Assembly (NCBI GenBank): GCA_002746305.1
Contig: NVWV01000004.1
Span: 1-64,000 of the forward strand
Length of the DNA: 64,000 nucleotides
Origin: Bacteroidota bacterium
GTDB lineage: Bacteria; Bacteroidota; Bacteroidia; NS11-12g; UBA9320
Direction: 5' to 3'
The translations under genes and the position numbers were made by a program. The number at the start of each line of letters is the position of its first letter. Position 1 is the first letter of the stretch. This document shows, in pieces, positions 7,500 to 17,476 of this stretch. Below the pieces are notes generated by a model. That model saw nothing but the letters and a program-made list of their open reading frames with translations. It was not told where the DNA came from and made no database searches.

Positions 7500-10475
7500 A
7501 TGAACAATAAAGGATTTATCCAAATAATAACCGTATTACTTCTTCTAGCAAGTATTTACCAACTGTCTTTCACTTTTGTAACTAACTCTGTTAAGAACAA
7601 AGCAGAGGCACAAGCAGTAAGCTTGTATGGGAATGACATCTCAACAAGTGCTGCTAGAGATTCTTTTCAGAAAGTATATCTTGATTCCATGTCTCGAGTT
7701 GAGGTTTATCCTGGACTTGGATTTACATATCAAGAGTGTAAAGAAAATGAGTTGAATCTTGGCCTTGACCTTCAAGGAGGAATGAATGTTACTTTGGAAG
7801 TTGAAACTCCAGTTGTAATAAAGGCAATGGCTGGTGAAACGGATAATAAAGCTTTCTTAGAAGCCTTTGAAAATGCAGAAGCAAAGTACTTGGGTCAAGA
7901 AAATTTTGTTGATGCTCTTGAAAGAGAGTACAATGAGACAGCACCTGAAGGTAAGATCGCTGGTGTTTTTTATGGTAAGGGTTTAGAAATTGATTTGCCA
8001 AATGGGATACAATCTTCCAATGATGAAATATTTGAATACTTAAAAAAGGAAAGTGAAAGTGCAATTAGCAGGGCTTTTGAAATTATAAGTACTCGTATTG
8101 ATAAATTTGGTGTTGCACAACCAAACGTTCAGCGTTTGGATAATGGTCGAATCTTGATTGAACTGCCAGGTGTTGATGATCCAGATAGAGTTCGCCGCTT
8201 AATTGTAACCTCTGCTCAATTGGAGTTCTGGAGAATGTATGATAAGAACAAGGCCGCTGAGGTTCTTGATAATGCAAATAAAATAATACTTGGAGAGCAG
8301 ATTGCAAGTGATTCTACTGTAGAGAGTTTAGATACTGTTCAGGCAGATAGTGCGATAAAAGAGAGTATTGAAGGTACTTTGGGCGATGATACTGATAGTC
8401 TTGCAAATGACTCTACCCCTGATATTAGTTTTGAGGAGTTTAAAGAAAAGAATCCTTTACTATCTATATTCAATTTCAACCTTACCCAAGACAGAAAAAA
8501 CTGGGGAGGAGGAAGTGTAATTGGCTTTATTGATAAGTCTAATATTGATAAATTCAATGAGTATTTAAGTAGAAAAGATGTGAAGGCTATTATGCCTCAA
8601 AACTTAAGATTCAAGATTGGTTTTAAGCCAGTAGAAGGAAATGAAACAATCTATGAAATTCATGCTTTACAGTCAAATAGAGATGGAAAGCCATCTCTTG
8701 CTGGGAACGTAATTACGGACGCAAGACCTACAAGAGAGCAAAATCTTGAGGTTGGCGTAAGTATGACCATGAATCAAGAAGGTACTGTAAAATGGAAAAG
8801 ATTAACTGCAGAAGCAGCAAAGAATAAGGAAAGTGTAGCAATCGTATTGGATGACCGAGTGTACAGTTCTCCAACAGTTCAAAATGAAATTCCAAATGGA
8901 AGATCATCGATTACAGGTAATTTTGATATGCAGGAAGCTACTGATTTATCCAATATTCTTAAAGCAGGTAAACTTCCAGCTCCTGTTAAGATAGTTGGGG
9001 AAAATACCGTTGGACCTACTTTGGGTGATAAGGCAATTAAAGCAGGTACATTATCACTTGCCGTTGGTTTCCTTTTGGTAATTATATTTATGATTCTTTA
9101 CTATGGTAAAGCTGGTTTATATGCTGATATAGCACTATTAGTAAACTTGGTATTTATCATTGGAGTCTTAGCAGGATTACACGCAGCACTAACCCTTCCG
9201 GGTATGGCAGGTTTAGTCCTGACTATAGGTATGGCAGTAGATGCGAACGTACTTATCTTTGAGAGAATCAGAGAAGAGTTGCAAGGAGGTAAATCCTTCA
9301 AGTCTGCTATTAAAGATGGTTATTCTGGAGCCTATTCATCCATTATAGATGCAAATATTACTACCGTTATTGCAGGGGTGATTCTATGGGTCCTAGGAAA
9401 AGGACCAGTGATGGGATTTGCAGTTATACTTGTTATTGGTATCCTTTCTTCACTATTTACTTCTATCTTCCTTACAAGATTATTTATAGATGGAGACATT
9501 AAAAAAGGAAAAGAGACTTCATTCTATACTAGTATATCTGAGAAGTTTGGCCGTAAACTGAATACTATTGATTGGGATTTTATTGGTAAAAGAAAGATGT
9601 TTTACATGATTTCTGGAGTGTTAATCTTGATAGGTATTGTTTCATTATCTACAAGAGGTCTCTCAACAGGTGTAGATTTTAAAGGAGGTTGGAGTTATGT
9701 TGTTAATATAGAAAATGCCAATTCAACAGATATTAAGGCAGCTCTTGGAGATGTAATTACAGATGCTAATAATGAGGTGAAGACTTATGGAGCCGTTAAT
9801 AGATATAAAATTACAACATCTTACTTAATTGAGAGTGAGGATAGTCTTGTAAATATTAAGGTCGAAGATGCATTAGTGAAATCATTGGTAAAGTATAATT
9901 TTAGCAAAGAAGATATCTTATCCATCAATAAGGTTGGACCTACTATTGCAAGGGATACTACCGTTAGATCTATTTGGGCTATTGCTCTCGCTATTATTGG
10001 TATGTTCTTGTACATCTTAGTACGATTTAGAAATATAGGATTTAGTTTGGGTGCTACGGCTGCCATCTTCCATGATGTGTTAATTGTATTCTCAATTTAC
10101 TCCATATTCTATGGTATTCTACCATTTGAACTGTCGATAGACCAGGCATTCATTGCCGCAATACTTACAGTGGTAGGTTACTCTATAAATGATACTGTGG
10201 TAGTGTTTGACCGTGTAAGAGAGTTTATTGGGTTGAATAAAAGAGAAACTGATTTGGCTCCTATAATTAATCGAGCTATCAATACAACATTAAGTAGAAC
10301 ATTGATTACTTCATTGACGACCTTAATGGTAATCTTAATTCTATTTATATTCGGAGGTGAAGGCCTTAAAGGATTTACGTTTGCACTTCTTATTGGTGTT
10401 GCGGTAGGTACTTATTCTTCTGTTTGTATTGCGACTCCTATAGTTGTAGACTTCCTAAAGAAGTTTGGTAAATAG
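7500..10475 (+). CDS. secDF: Fused protein translocase subunit SecDF
   Basis: SecD motifs LGLDLQGGMNVTLEV and GMAVDANVLIFERIREEL; SecF motifs GVDFKGGWSYVV and SINDTVVVFDRVREF, all in one ORF. Confidence 0.97.
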   Translation: MNNKGFIQIITVLLLLASIYQLSFTFVTNSVKNKAEAQAVSLYGNDISTSAARDSFQKVYLDSMSRVEVYPGLGFTYQECKENELNLGLDLQGGMNVTLEVETPVVIKAMAGETDNKAFLEAFENAEAKYLGQENFVDALEREYNETAPEGKIAGVFYGKGLEIDLPNGIQSSNDEIFEYLKKESESAISRAFEIISTRIDKFGVAQPNVQRLDNGRILIELPGVDDPDRVRRLIVTSAQLEFWRMYDKNKAAEVLDNANKIILGEQIASDSTVESLDTVQADSAIKESIEGTLGDDTDSLANDSTPDISFEEFKEKNPLLSIFNFNLTQDRKNWGGGSVIGFIDKSNIDKFNEYLSRKDVKAIMPQNLRFKIGFKPVEGNETIYEIHALQSNRDGKPSLAGNVITDARPTREQNLEVGVSMTMNQEGTVKWKRLTAEAAKNKESVAIVLDDRVYSSPTVQNEIPNGRSSITGNFDMQEATDLSNILKAGKLPAPVKIVGENTVGPTLGDKAIKAGTLSLAVGFLLVIIFMILYYGKAGLYADIALLVNLVFIIGVLAGLHAALTLPGMAGLVLTIGMAVDANVLIFERIREELQGGKSFKSAIKDGYSGAYSSIIDANITTVIAGVILWVLGKGPVMGFAVILVIGILSSLFTSIFLTRLFIDGDIKKGKETSFYTSISEKFGRKLNTIDWDFIGKRKMFYMISGVLILIGIVSLSTRGLSTGVDFKGGWSYVVNIENANSTDIKAALGDVITDANNEVKTYGAVNRYKITTSYLIESEDSLVNIKVEDALVKSLVKYNFSKEDILSINKVGPTIARDTTVRSIWAIALAIIGMFLYILVRFRNIGFSLGATAAIFHDVLIVFSIYSIFYGILPFELSIDQAFIAAILTVVGYSINDTVVVFDRVREFIGLNKRETDLAPIINRAINTTLSRTLITSLTTLMVILILFIFGGEGLKGFTFALLIGVAVGTYSSVCIATPIVVDFLKKFGK

Positions 10476-10499
10476 GTAAGAACTTAAAAGTTTAATATA

Positions 10500-10531
10500 A
10501 AAGACCTCAACTGATTTCAGTTGGGGTCTTT
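10500..10531 (+). terminator. Terminator after secDF
   Basis: aaagacctcaactg / cagttggggtcttt stem. Confidence 0.7.
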
Positions 10532-10612
10532 GTTGTTATAGATCTCTGTTACTTCTAAATAGTTGATAGGTTAAACCCGGTAACCTTTGAAGTATAACAC
10601 TTGAAATTTTGG

Positions 10613-10647
10613 GCAAAAAAATGCCCTTACGTTAATGTAAAGGCGTT
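10613..10647 (-). terminator. Terminator of the minus-strand isomerase gene
   Basis: aatgcccttac gttaat gtaaaggcgtt hairpin; on the minus strand it is followed by a run of T. Confidence 0.6.
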
Positions 10648-10669
10648 TCAATAGTCTTTGACTTTAGAT

Positions 10670-11671
10670 TTATTCTTCTTCGTCTATAATCTCAAGATTC
10701 CCTAAGAATTCTTTCAGATTCGTAATAATGGGGACATCCATTAAGTCTGATCCTAATTCATTTGCCAGATGAACCGATAACCAGTCCAAACGGTATATCA
10801 CATCAAAAATAGATTGAAGTGTATATTCTGGTATTTGAAGAGGAAGTACTTTGTTGTTTTCTAACTCTAAATGAGATATTAAGAAATCAAATCGTGCTTC
10901 AACACGGGGGTTTTTTGTTGAATACAACATAATGAAATTTGTATTCATTTTGTCGATGTAGCTCTCTATAACATTGTGATTTGCCTCGGGAAGTATATTA
11001 ACAAAACCTTCTAGTTTGGAGTTCTCATTCAACTGTTGCGTGAAGCGAGTAGCTATAGGAGCAAACTCCCTATCACTTACAATTACAAATTTATTTCTGG
11101 CTGTGTTTTTGAAAAAATCAAATATACGAGAACCGCTTTCTTGCAGTCTGCCTAGTTGACTATCAAAGTGATTTTTAATACTTTCAAGTACTGGTCTTTG
11201 ATCATCTTCCATCAATTCGCCCAAGATCATTGTAATGAAACTTAGACCAAAACCTACTGTCATACGAGGTTGGTAGCCATTTTTTAAATCATAGGTCTTG
11301 AGGTTGTTAGCTGTGGCTAATTCCTTAAGTTTTCCTCCTCCTGTGATTATTATTATCTTACATCCTTCGGCATTAGCCTCCTCAAAAAGACTTAAGGTTT
11401 CTTCAGTATTTCCTGAATAAGAATTGAGAACAACAAGTGTTTTTCTGCTTACATATTTGGGTAAGTGATAGTCAGCAACGGTCTCAATAGGGATTGGACA
11501 TTTATCAAATAACCAGTTTTTAGCTAGCACAGCTCCAATACCACTTCCGCCTAGTCCTCCTAAAATAATGTTATCAAAATCATCGACCCCTAGTCCATGG
11601 GATGAATAATTTTCTAGAACATATTGAAATTGTTCTGTGAAGTTATCTAATGATGTTTCGTGCGTTAACAT
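10670..11671 (-). CDS. SIS-domain bifunctional phosphoglucose/phosphomannose isomerase
   Basis: ILGGLGGSGIGA, NSYSGNTEETLSLFEEA, NVLPEANHNVIESY-like segment (NILPEANHNVIESY). Confidence 0.85.
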   Translation of the reverse strand: MLTHETSLDNFTEQFQYVLENYSSHGLGVDDFDNIILGGLGGSGIGAVLAKNWLFDKCPIPIETVADYHLPKYVSRKTLVVLNSYSGNTEETLSLFEEANAEGCKIIIITGGGKLKELATANNLKTYDLKNGYQPRMTVGFGLSFITMILGELMEDDQRPVLESIKNHFDSQLGRLQESGSRIFDFFKNTARNKFVIVSDREFAPIATRFTQQLNENSKLEGFVNILPEANHNVIESYIDKMNTNFIMLYSTKNPRVEARFDFLISHLELENNKVLPLQIPEYTLQSIFDVIYRLDWLSVHLANELGSDLMDVPIITNLKEFLGNLEIIDEEE

Positions 11672-11756
11672 GTGTTTTTCCTAATACCTTTGTAGCGAAC
11701 AAAGATATATTTAAATAGACGTACAGTAAGTACTCCATAATAACAAAATTCAATAA

Positions 11757-12794
11757 ATGTCTGACATAGCAGAAAATAGCGAAAACATGCAAGAGAATGA
11801 GCTCTTTCTCATATATACTTTCACAGTAGATGATGGACAGGAACCCCTGCGTGTAGATAGGTACTTAGTGAATAAGATCGAACGTGCAACTCGAAATAAG
11901 TTGCAGGAGGCCATTGAGCGAAAGCAGGTGAAAGTGAATGGTAAAGCTGTTAAGTCCAATTATAAGGTTAAACCAAAGGACTTTATTGAAGTCTCTGTCG
12001 ATAAAGAACCTAATGAACTTGAGGTAATTCCAGAGGATATTCCACTCGAAATCATATATGAGGATAGTAGCCTAATGATTGTAAATAAGAAAGCTGGAAT
12101 GGTTGTACATCCAGGTTTTGGAAATCATTCAGGAACTTTATTGAATGCCTTAGCCTTCTTATTAGATGACAAAGCTGTACATCAAGGGAAAAGACCTTGG
12201 TTGGTACATAGGATTGATAAAAATACCAGCGGTTTATTGGTTGTAGCTAAAACGGATGAAGCAATGGCTCACTTGTCAGAACAGTTCAAAGATCACAGTA
12301 TTGAGCGAACGTATCAGGCTTTAGTTTGGGGAAGTATGGCTGAGAAGGAAGGTACGATACAAAGTATGATTGGTAGAGACCAATACGATAGGAAGAGGTT
12401 TGTTGTACTACCTGATGATACCGAAAGAGGAAAACATGCCGTTACCCACTATCGTGTTCTGGAAGATTTTTTATACACTTCTTTGGTTGAATGCAAATTG
12501 GAGACGGGAAGAACACATCAAATTAGGGTACACCTAAAACATCTGGGGAACCCACTTTTTAGTGATGATTTTTATGGAGGTAATAGAATATTAAAAGGTG
12601 TGGTCTTTAGTAAATATAAGCAGTTTGTAGATAATTGTTTTAGCATAATGCCCCGTCAAGGATTACATGCTAAATCTTTAGGCTTTGTGCACCCTGCTAC
12701 AGGAGATTGGATGCAATTTGATTCTGAATTGCCTCATGATATGGCTACCGTTGTCGAAAAATGGCGTTCTGCTTCGAATACCTACGGGTTTTAG
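11757..12794 (+). CDS. rluD: RluA/RluD-family large-subunit rRNA pseudouridine synthase with S4 domain
   Basis: S4-like RVDRYLVNKIERATRNKLQEAIERKQVKVNGK; catalytic HRIDKNTSGLLVVAKT; GRTHQIRVHLKHLGNPLFSDDFYGG. Confidence 0.92.
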   Translation: MSDIAENSENMQENELFLIYTFTVDDGQEPLRVDRYLVNKIERATRNKLQEAIERKQVKVNGKAVKSNYKVKPKDFIEVSVDKEPNELEVIPEDIPLEIIYEDSSLMIVNKKAGMVVHPGFGNHSGTLLNALAFLLDDKAVHQGKRPWLVHRIDKNTSGLLVVAKTDEAMAHLSEQFKDHSIERTYQALVWGSMAEKEGTIQSMIGRDQYDRKRFVVLPDDTERGKHAVTHYRVLEDFLYTSLVECKLETGRTHQIRVHLKHLGNPLFSDDFYGGNRILKGVVFSKYKQFVDNCFSIMPRQGLHAKSLGFVHPATGDWMQFDSELPHDMATVVEKWRSASNTYGF

Positions 12795-12795
12795 T

Positions 12796-13788
12796 CTAAT
12801 TGCCAAAGAAGCTCCGCTTGGTAATTAATTTACCAAATGTGTATTCTTGAATGGTAACCAGTCTATCAAATCCAGTGTACGTTGCAAAATACCTTTCTGT
12901 ATCTTCAACAAGGATATTTCCTCTTCTATCCACTAAGGTATTTCCCAAATTACTTCCATTTTTTCTGTGAATATTAAGTTTCTGTGTCTTGCCATTTGTA
13001 GAGTTTACTTGTATAATCATAAATGGAATGGCTTGCTTTATCGAGTCTTTAGACTCTTGTGTTAAATAGTTGGCAAAGCCCTCAAAGTTTTTGTTCTTGA
13101 ATAATGCAAAGAAACTTCTTGCTGCAGCAATTGAAAGATTGTTCACTGAAGGTTGAATGGAATAAGAAGAGTCCTTTCTGTTTAGTATAAATGACTCATT
13201 AGGCAGTTCATTATTAATAACCTGTATAGAGGCTATTTCTTCTGGTTTAAAGTCAAATATAGTTTGATCAAACCAGTCATTTATATCGCAGCTAAATTTT
13301 GGGTCAAGTATGCCACTAAATCCTAGTATGTGAGCTATGTACGGAGTCTTTGAGCCTTTTATATGAAAGTATGTTCCAGATTGGTCATTGGTTGGAAATC
13401 CTACATAGTAGTTTCTAATTTCCTTCCCATTTGCACTTATGATGACATGTTTGGAGTGCCCAATCATCGTTCGTATTACATTTTCCCTAGCAGGTTTTGG
13501 AGCAGGTCCTTTTATCCGGATTTTACTAAGCGTTTCGTCCAGAAACATTTGCACTTTGATAGGGAAGGCTTTATATTCTTTATTTAGGAGCCATTCGTTG
13601 CCAGATTTTTCTAGTAAAACAGAATTGCCATTTCGGTCTTTAATGCTAATCCTATCTATTTCATCTGGATTTTCAATTGCAAAATTTGTGGTGTCTCTGA
13701 GGTTAGCCTCACCATCACCTACGTTTAGCAAAACAAATATTCCGATAATGGCTGTTGCTAAAACAAATATCCAAAGGTACTTCTTCAT
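12796..13788 (-). CDS. DUF4340-like domain protein
   Basis: N-terminal TM segment; ISIKDRNGNSVLLEKSGNEWLLNKEYKAF pattern and GFPTNDQSGTYFHIKGSKTPYI. Confidence 0.6.
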   Translation of the reverse strand: MKKYLWIFVLATAIIGIFVLLNVGDGEANLRDTTNFAIENPDEIDRISIKDRNGNSVLLEKSGNEWLLNKEYKAFPIKVQMFLDETLSKIRIKGPAPKPARENVIRTMIGHSKHVIISANGKEIRNYYVGFPTNDQSGTYFHIKGSKTPYIAHILGFSGILDPKFSCDINDWFDQTIFDFKPEEIASIQVINNELPNESFILNRKDSSYSIQPSVNNLSIAAARSFFALFKNKNFEGFANYLTQESKDSIKQAIPFMIIQVNSTNGKTQKLNIHRKNGSNLGNTLVDRRGNILVEDTERYFATYTGFDRLVTIQEYTFGKLITKRSFFGN

Positions 13789-13834
13789 TTATAGTTCAAA
13801 TTAACTGACTCTAAGGGGATTTGTAACAAGCTTT

Positions 13835-13884
13835 TTTATCAAAGTGATAAATTATTTCAAGAGTGGCATCCCATTTGAAATAAT
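13835..13884. promoter_or_regulatory. Two adjacent perfect inverted repeats in a divergent intergenic region
   Basis: tttatca aag tgataaa (13835..13851) and attatttcaa N14 ttgaaataat (13851..13884). Confidence 0.45.
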
Positions 13885-13975
13885 TATATGGAGTGATACT
13901 AATATCTCTATATATTCTAATGAAGTGGTTAAGACCCAGAGATGTTAAATTTAAAACTGTATAAAAAAAAGAGCA

Positions 13976-14332
13976 ATGATGAAGAAGAAATGGATCGCAC
14001 TAATAGGAATGGCACTAATTTTTATGACTAGCTGTGTTAAAGAAACTATTTACGTAGAAGACACATTAATAACAGATGCAGATGTTTTTTATGAATATAC
14101 AGCTGATAATTTTGGAACCATTATAGAAGGAGATATCTTCAATGACGGTGAAACTTACATTAACGCAGTACAACTTGAAGTTAGATTGTATGACAGACGA
14201 GGTATTCTTATAGATAATGAATACCTATGGGTAGATACTTACTTTAATCCAGGAGGTCAGGTGAGTTTTTATTTTGACTTGCCCTATTCCAATGTCTACG
14301 ATGTAGACATTCGGATTAATAGATATGACTAA
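13976..14332 (+). CDS. Small lipoprotein with FxLYD-like domain
   Basis: Lipobox-like ALIFMTSC; GDIFNDGETYINAVQLEVRLYDRRGILIDNEYLWVD. Confidence 0.6.
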   Translation: MMKKKWIALIGMALIFMTSCVKETIYVEDTLITDADVFYEYTADNFGTIIEGDIFNDGETYINAVQLEVRLYDRRGILIDNEYLWVDTYFNPGGQVSFYFDLPYSNVYDVDIRINRYD

Positions 14333-15753
14333 TCTTCATTTGTAGTCGTTTTTTTAGATGATTTTTCGTCAGTTGAATCAGTCGGATCTTTCAACGTTTT
14401 ACCTTTTAAGTATTCAGGTAATTGCATACCCGCCATAGAGAAAATATCTTGAAGTGGCGGTACAGATTTGTACATGCCACTAAGGAAGTTGGATGTTGAA
14501 GTTTTGCCATCACTATTGTTTCCTCCGTCCCAAACGGTCACCTTGTCAATCTTAATATTTTTAATCGCTTCTGTTTGAAGAGCAACAATATCTTCAAGTT
14601 TATCTGCAATCAGAAGTAGAGCCGCATCTTGTGGGCTATTTCCGGCAGAACTTACAAGTTTGTCAAAACCTTGAGCTTGCTTAGTCAAAATTTCATAAAT
14701 ACCTTTTGCTTCAGCTTCTTTTTTGGCGTAGATAGCGTCTGCTTCACCTCGAGCCACTCTTCTAATTTGTTCGGCTTCAGCTTCTGCATCTATTTCTATT
14801 TTTTCTTTGCCAATTTGTGCGGGTATTACAATATCTGCAAATTGAGTTGCTTTTTCTCTATCAGCTCTACTTTCTTCAGCTTCTGTTTCTGCTGCGTATG
14901 CTTCTTCAAGTGCTTTTGCTGACTGAACTTTCTCAGAAGCTATTGCAAGCTTTTCAGCCTCTGCTTCTCTTTGTCTTCTAAGAGCGTCCGAATTAGCGAC
15001 CTTTATTTTGGCAAGGTTTTCACCTTCAACTGCCATTGCGTTAGCATCAGATACTTTGATACGTTGATCTTGATGAGCTTGAGCCTCACCAATGCTACCA
15101 TCTCTGTTCTTTTCAGCAACACTCTTTTTAGCATCATTAATAGCCTTTGCAGCAGCTTCCTTACCTAGAGCCTCAATATATCCAGACTCATCTCTAATGT
15201 CGGTTAGGTTAACATTAATTAGTTTCAAACCAATCTTTTTAAGTTCTAGTTCCACATTTGAACTTACATTGGATAAGAACTTATCACGGTTATTGTTAAT
15301 TTCTTCAATGTCCATGGTAGCAACTACAAGTCTTAACTGACCAAATATGATATCTAAAGCAAGGTTATGAATCATTTCCGTGTCCAGACCTAGAAGTCTT
15401 TCCGCTGCATTCTCCATTATCCCAGGTTCTGTTGAGATACCTATCGTAAATCGAGAAGGGACATCTACCCGAATATTTTGCTTACTCAAAGCGTTGGTTA
15501 AATTAACCTCAATAGAGAGAGGTGTTAAATCCAAAAATGCGTAATCCTGAATGATTGGCCAAACGAAAGCAGCACCACCATGGATACACTTTGCGGATAA
15601 GGTTGTTTGGTCCGAAGCTTGACCAACCTTACCGTAGACTACCAAAATACGATCGGAAGGACAACGCTTATACCTCTTGGTAAGCGAATAAATAAGTACA
15701 AAAATAAAGAGGGCGACTAGTATTGGTATTATTACAATTAAGTTCATATTCAA
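14329..15753 (-). CDS. Flotillin-like SPFH/band-7 protein
   Basis: N-terminal TM, KCIHGGAAFVWPIIQDYAFLDL, alanine/glutamate-rich coiled coil (EAEAEKLAIASEKVQSAKALEEAYAAETEAEESRADREKA). Confidence 0.92.
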   Translation of the reverse strand: MNMNLIVIIPILVALFIFVLIYSLTKRYKRCPSDRILVVYGKVGQASDQTTLSAKCIHGGAAFVWPIIQDYAFLDLTPLSIEVNLTNALSKQNIRVDVPSRFTIGISTEPGIMENAAERLLGLDTEMIHNLALDIIFGQLRLVVATMDIEEINNNRDKFLSNVSSNVELELKKIGLKLINVNLTDIRDESGYIEALGKEAAAKAINDAKKSVAEKNRDGSIGEAQAHQDQRIKVSDANAMAVEGENLAKIKVANSDALRRQREAEAEKLAIASEKVQSAKALEEAYAAETEAEESRADREKATQFADIVIPAQIGKEKIEIDAEAEAEQIRRVARGEADAIYAKKEAEAKGIYEILTKQAQGFDKLVSSAGNSPQDAALLLIADKLEDIVALQTEAIKNIKIDKVTVWDGGNNSDGKTSTSNFLSGMYKSVPPLQDIFSMAGMQLPEYLKGKTLKDPTDSTDEKSSKKTTTNED

Positions 15754-15760
15754 TTATGGT

Positions 15761-16333
15761 TTAGTTTCGGGTTACTGTTAAAATGTTATTGCTGCTGACT
15801 TCAACTACTTTGACGATAGAGCCTGTCGGAATATCCTCATTATCATTAGTAAGTGCATCGAGATCTCTTAATGCACCTTGTATTTTTATTTGTACTTTGC
15901 CATACCCGCTTCTGTTTGCAGGTATAGTAAGATAAGTTTCTCCTTCTGTTCCAACGGCATTCGATAATTTTAGAGTTCCGCTTTGTGTTAGTTTATGTGC
16001 AAAATAGAATATAGATGCCATTACAACCATCATAGCTAATCCCGCTGTTATTGAGATTACTATTGTCATTGATTTTCCTAAATCTGCATCTATGCATGCT
16101 AATCCAGTCCAACTGAAAATAGCAAAAAAAGCAATGAGGTTTTTTAAAGTAAAAAATTGAAATCCAATGCCTGTGTCAGCGTCAAATTCAGCATCGATAT
16201 CAATATCTGCGTCTACATCCCCACCAAAGAAAGTTGCAATCAATTGTATTAGAAAAGCTACTGAGGAAGGAATAGCAATAAGCCAAAATATTTTGTCAAA
16301 AGACTCTAGGGTAGACCACCACTCTGCGTTCAT
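15761..16333 (-). CDS. NfeD-like membrane protein with C-terminal OB-fold-like region (probable start 16333; the track's 16465 start adds an unlikely N-terminal extension)
   Basis: MNAEWWSTLESFDKIFWLIAIPSSVAFLIQL; C-terminal VGTEGETYLTIPANRSGYGKVQIKIQGALRDLDALTNDNEDIPTGSIVKVVEVSSNNILTV; adjacent to flotillin. Confidence 0.75.
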   Translation of the reverse strand: MNAEWWSTLESFDKIFWLIAIPSSVAFLIQLIATFFGGDVDADIDIDAEFDADTGIGFQFFTLKNLIAFFAIFSWTGLACIDADLGKSMTIVISITAGLAMMVVMASIFYFAHKLTQSGTLKLSNAVGTEGETYLTIPANRSGYGKVQIKIQGALRDLDALTNDNEDIPTGSIVKVVEVSSNNILTVTRN

Positions 16334-16443
16334 AGTTGTTCTGATATAAGGTTCTCGGTTTTCAGTCGGTGTCAAATATAAACTAGAAGGGTTTTGTAAT
16401 GCAATCAATTCGTATGAAAGATATAAAAATATCGTTGTTATTC

Positions 16444-16451
16444 TACCTTTG
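16444..16451 (+). promoter_or_regulatory. Candidate -7 box (TAnnTTTG) directly before the aroB start
   Basis: tacctttg, 5 nt before the GTG at 16457. Confidence 0.35.
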
Positions 16452-16456
16452 AGGTT

Positions 16457-17476
16457 GTGGAGCAAGGTTTAAGTAGTTTGAAAGCATTTGTCAAGGAGAA
16501 TAAGTCTAATCTCATTGTATTAGCAGATAAGCATACCCTCAAGGATTGCTACCCGCTTCTTGAGGAGGAATTACCCCACTTTATAGTTCCATATGGTGAA
16601 GGGTATAAAAATCTAAATAGTTGTGAGTTTATTTGGAAAAAACTCACGGACCTCAATGCTTCTAGATCATCCATATTACTTTGTTTAGGAGGAGGAGTCC
16701 TTTGTGATATGGGGGCTTTTGCTGCTGGGTGTTATCAAAGAGGAATAAAAACGGCATTGGTTCCTACTAGCCTGTTAGCAATGGTAGATGCCTCAGCAGG
16801 GGGTAAAAATGGTGTTAACTTCCTTGGTTTTAAAAACTACATTGGAACATTTAAAGAGCCAGACTCTATTTTTATATGCCATGAATTTCTGAATACTCTT
16901 CCATACGATGAGAAAATCAATGGCTATGTGGAAATGCTCAAGCATGGTTTGATTGCTAGTAAAAGTCACTATGATGTAGTCAAGCTTTTGTTTTTAAAGG
17001 ACCGAGAACAATTTGATAATCAGCTTATATATGATTCCGTAAAAATAAAACAGCAACATGTAGATCTTGATTTTAAAGACAATGGAGTTCGAAAAAGGCT
17101 TAATTTCGGTCATACAGTTGGTCATGCTATTGAGTCATATAGTCTTGCAAGGAATATGGAGAATGAAAGTTTATCTCATGGAATGTCCGTTGCTTTGGGA
17201 ATAGTGGTGGAAAGTTATATAAGTAACCAATTAAATGGCTTGAATGAAGATGAACTTAAAGAGATAACTATTGTTTTACAGAGAATAGTGAACAGCATAA
17301 ATGAAGAGATCCCAAGTTTGGATGTACTGATCCCATATCTTCAAAGAGATAAAAAGAACAATTCGGATGGAATTAATTTTTCGTTACTAAGTGGTATTGG
17401 GAATTGTGATCATGATTTCAATGTAAGTCTTGATATTATTGGTGACGGGTTAGACTATTTACGTAAGCTTAAATGA
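16457..17476 (+). CDS. aroB: 3-dehydroquinate synthase
   Basis: CLGGGVLCDMGAFAAGCYQRGIKTALVPTSLLAMVDASAGGKNGVN; RLNFGHTVGHAIE. Confidence 0.95.
   Translation: MEQGLSSLKAFVKENKSNLIVLADKHTLKDCYPLLEEELPHFIVPYGEGYKNLNSCEFIWKKLTDLNASRSSILLCLGGGVLCDMGAFAAGCYQRGIKTALVPTSLLAMVDASAGGKNGVNFLGFKNYIGTFKEPDSIFICHEFLNTLPYDEKINGYVEMLKHGLIASKSHYDVVKLLFLKDREQFDNQLIYDSVKIKQQHVDLDFKDNGVRKRLNFGHTVGHAIESYSLARNMENESLSHGMSVALGIVVESYISNQLNGLNEDELKEITIVLQRIVNSINEEIPSLDVLIPYLQRDKKNNSDGINFSLLSGIGNCDHDFNVSLDIIGDGLDYLRKLK

Noticed and set aside
7500-10475. Possible erroneous fusion of secD and secF
   Set aside because: A fused SecDF is normal in Bacteroidetes and both halves have intact motifs.
14629-15340. Antisense ORFs over the flotillin gene
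   Set aside because: The Phe/Cys/Ser-rich translation is the complement of Glu/Ala/Lys-rich coiled coil; not a real protein.
16334-16465. N-terminal extension of the NfeD-like protein (tracked start 16465)
   Set aside because: It overlaps the divergent aroB start, and the extension has no NfeD character; ATG at 16333 directly precedes the first TM region.
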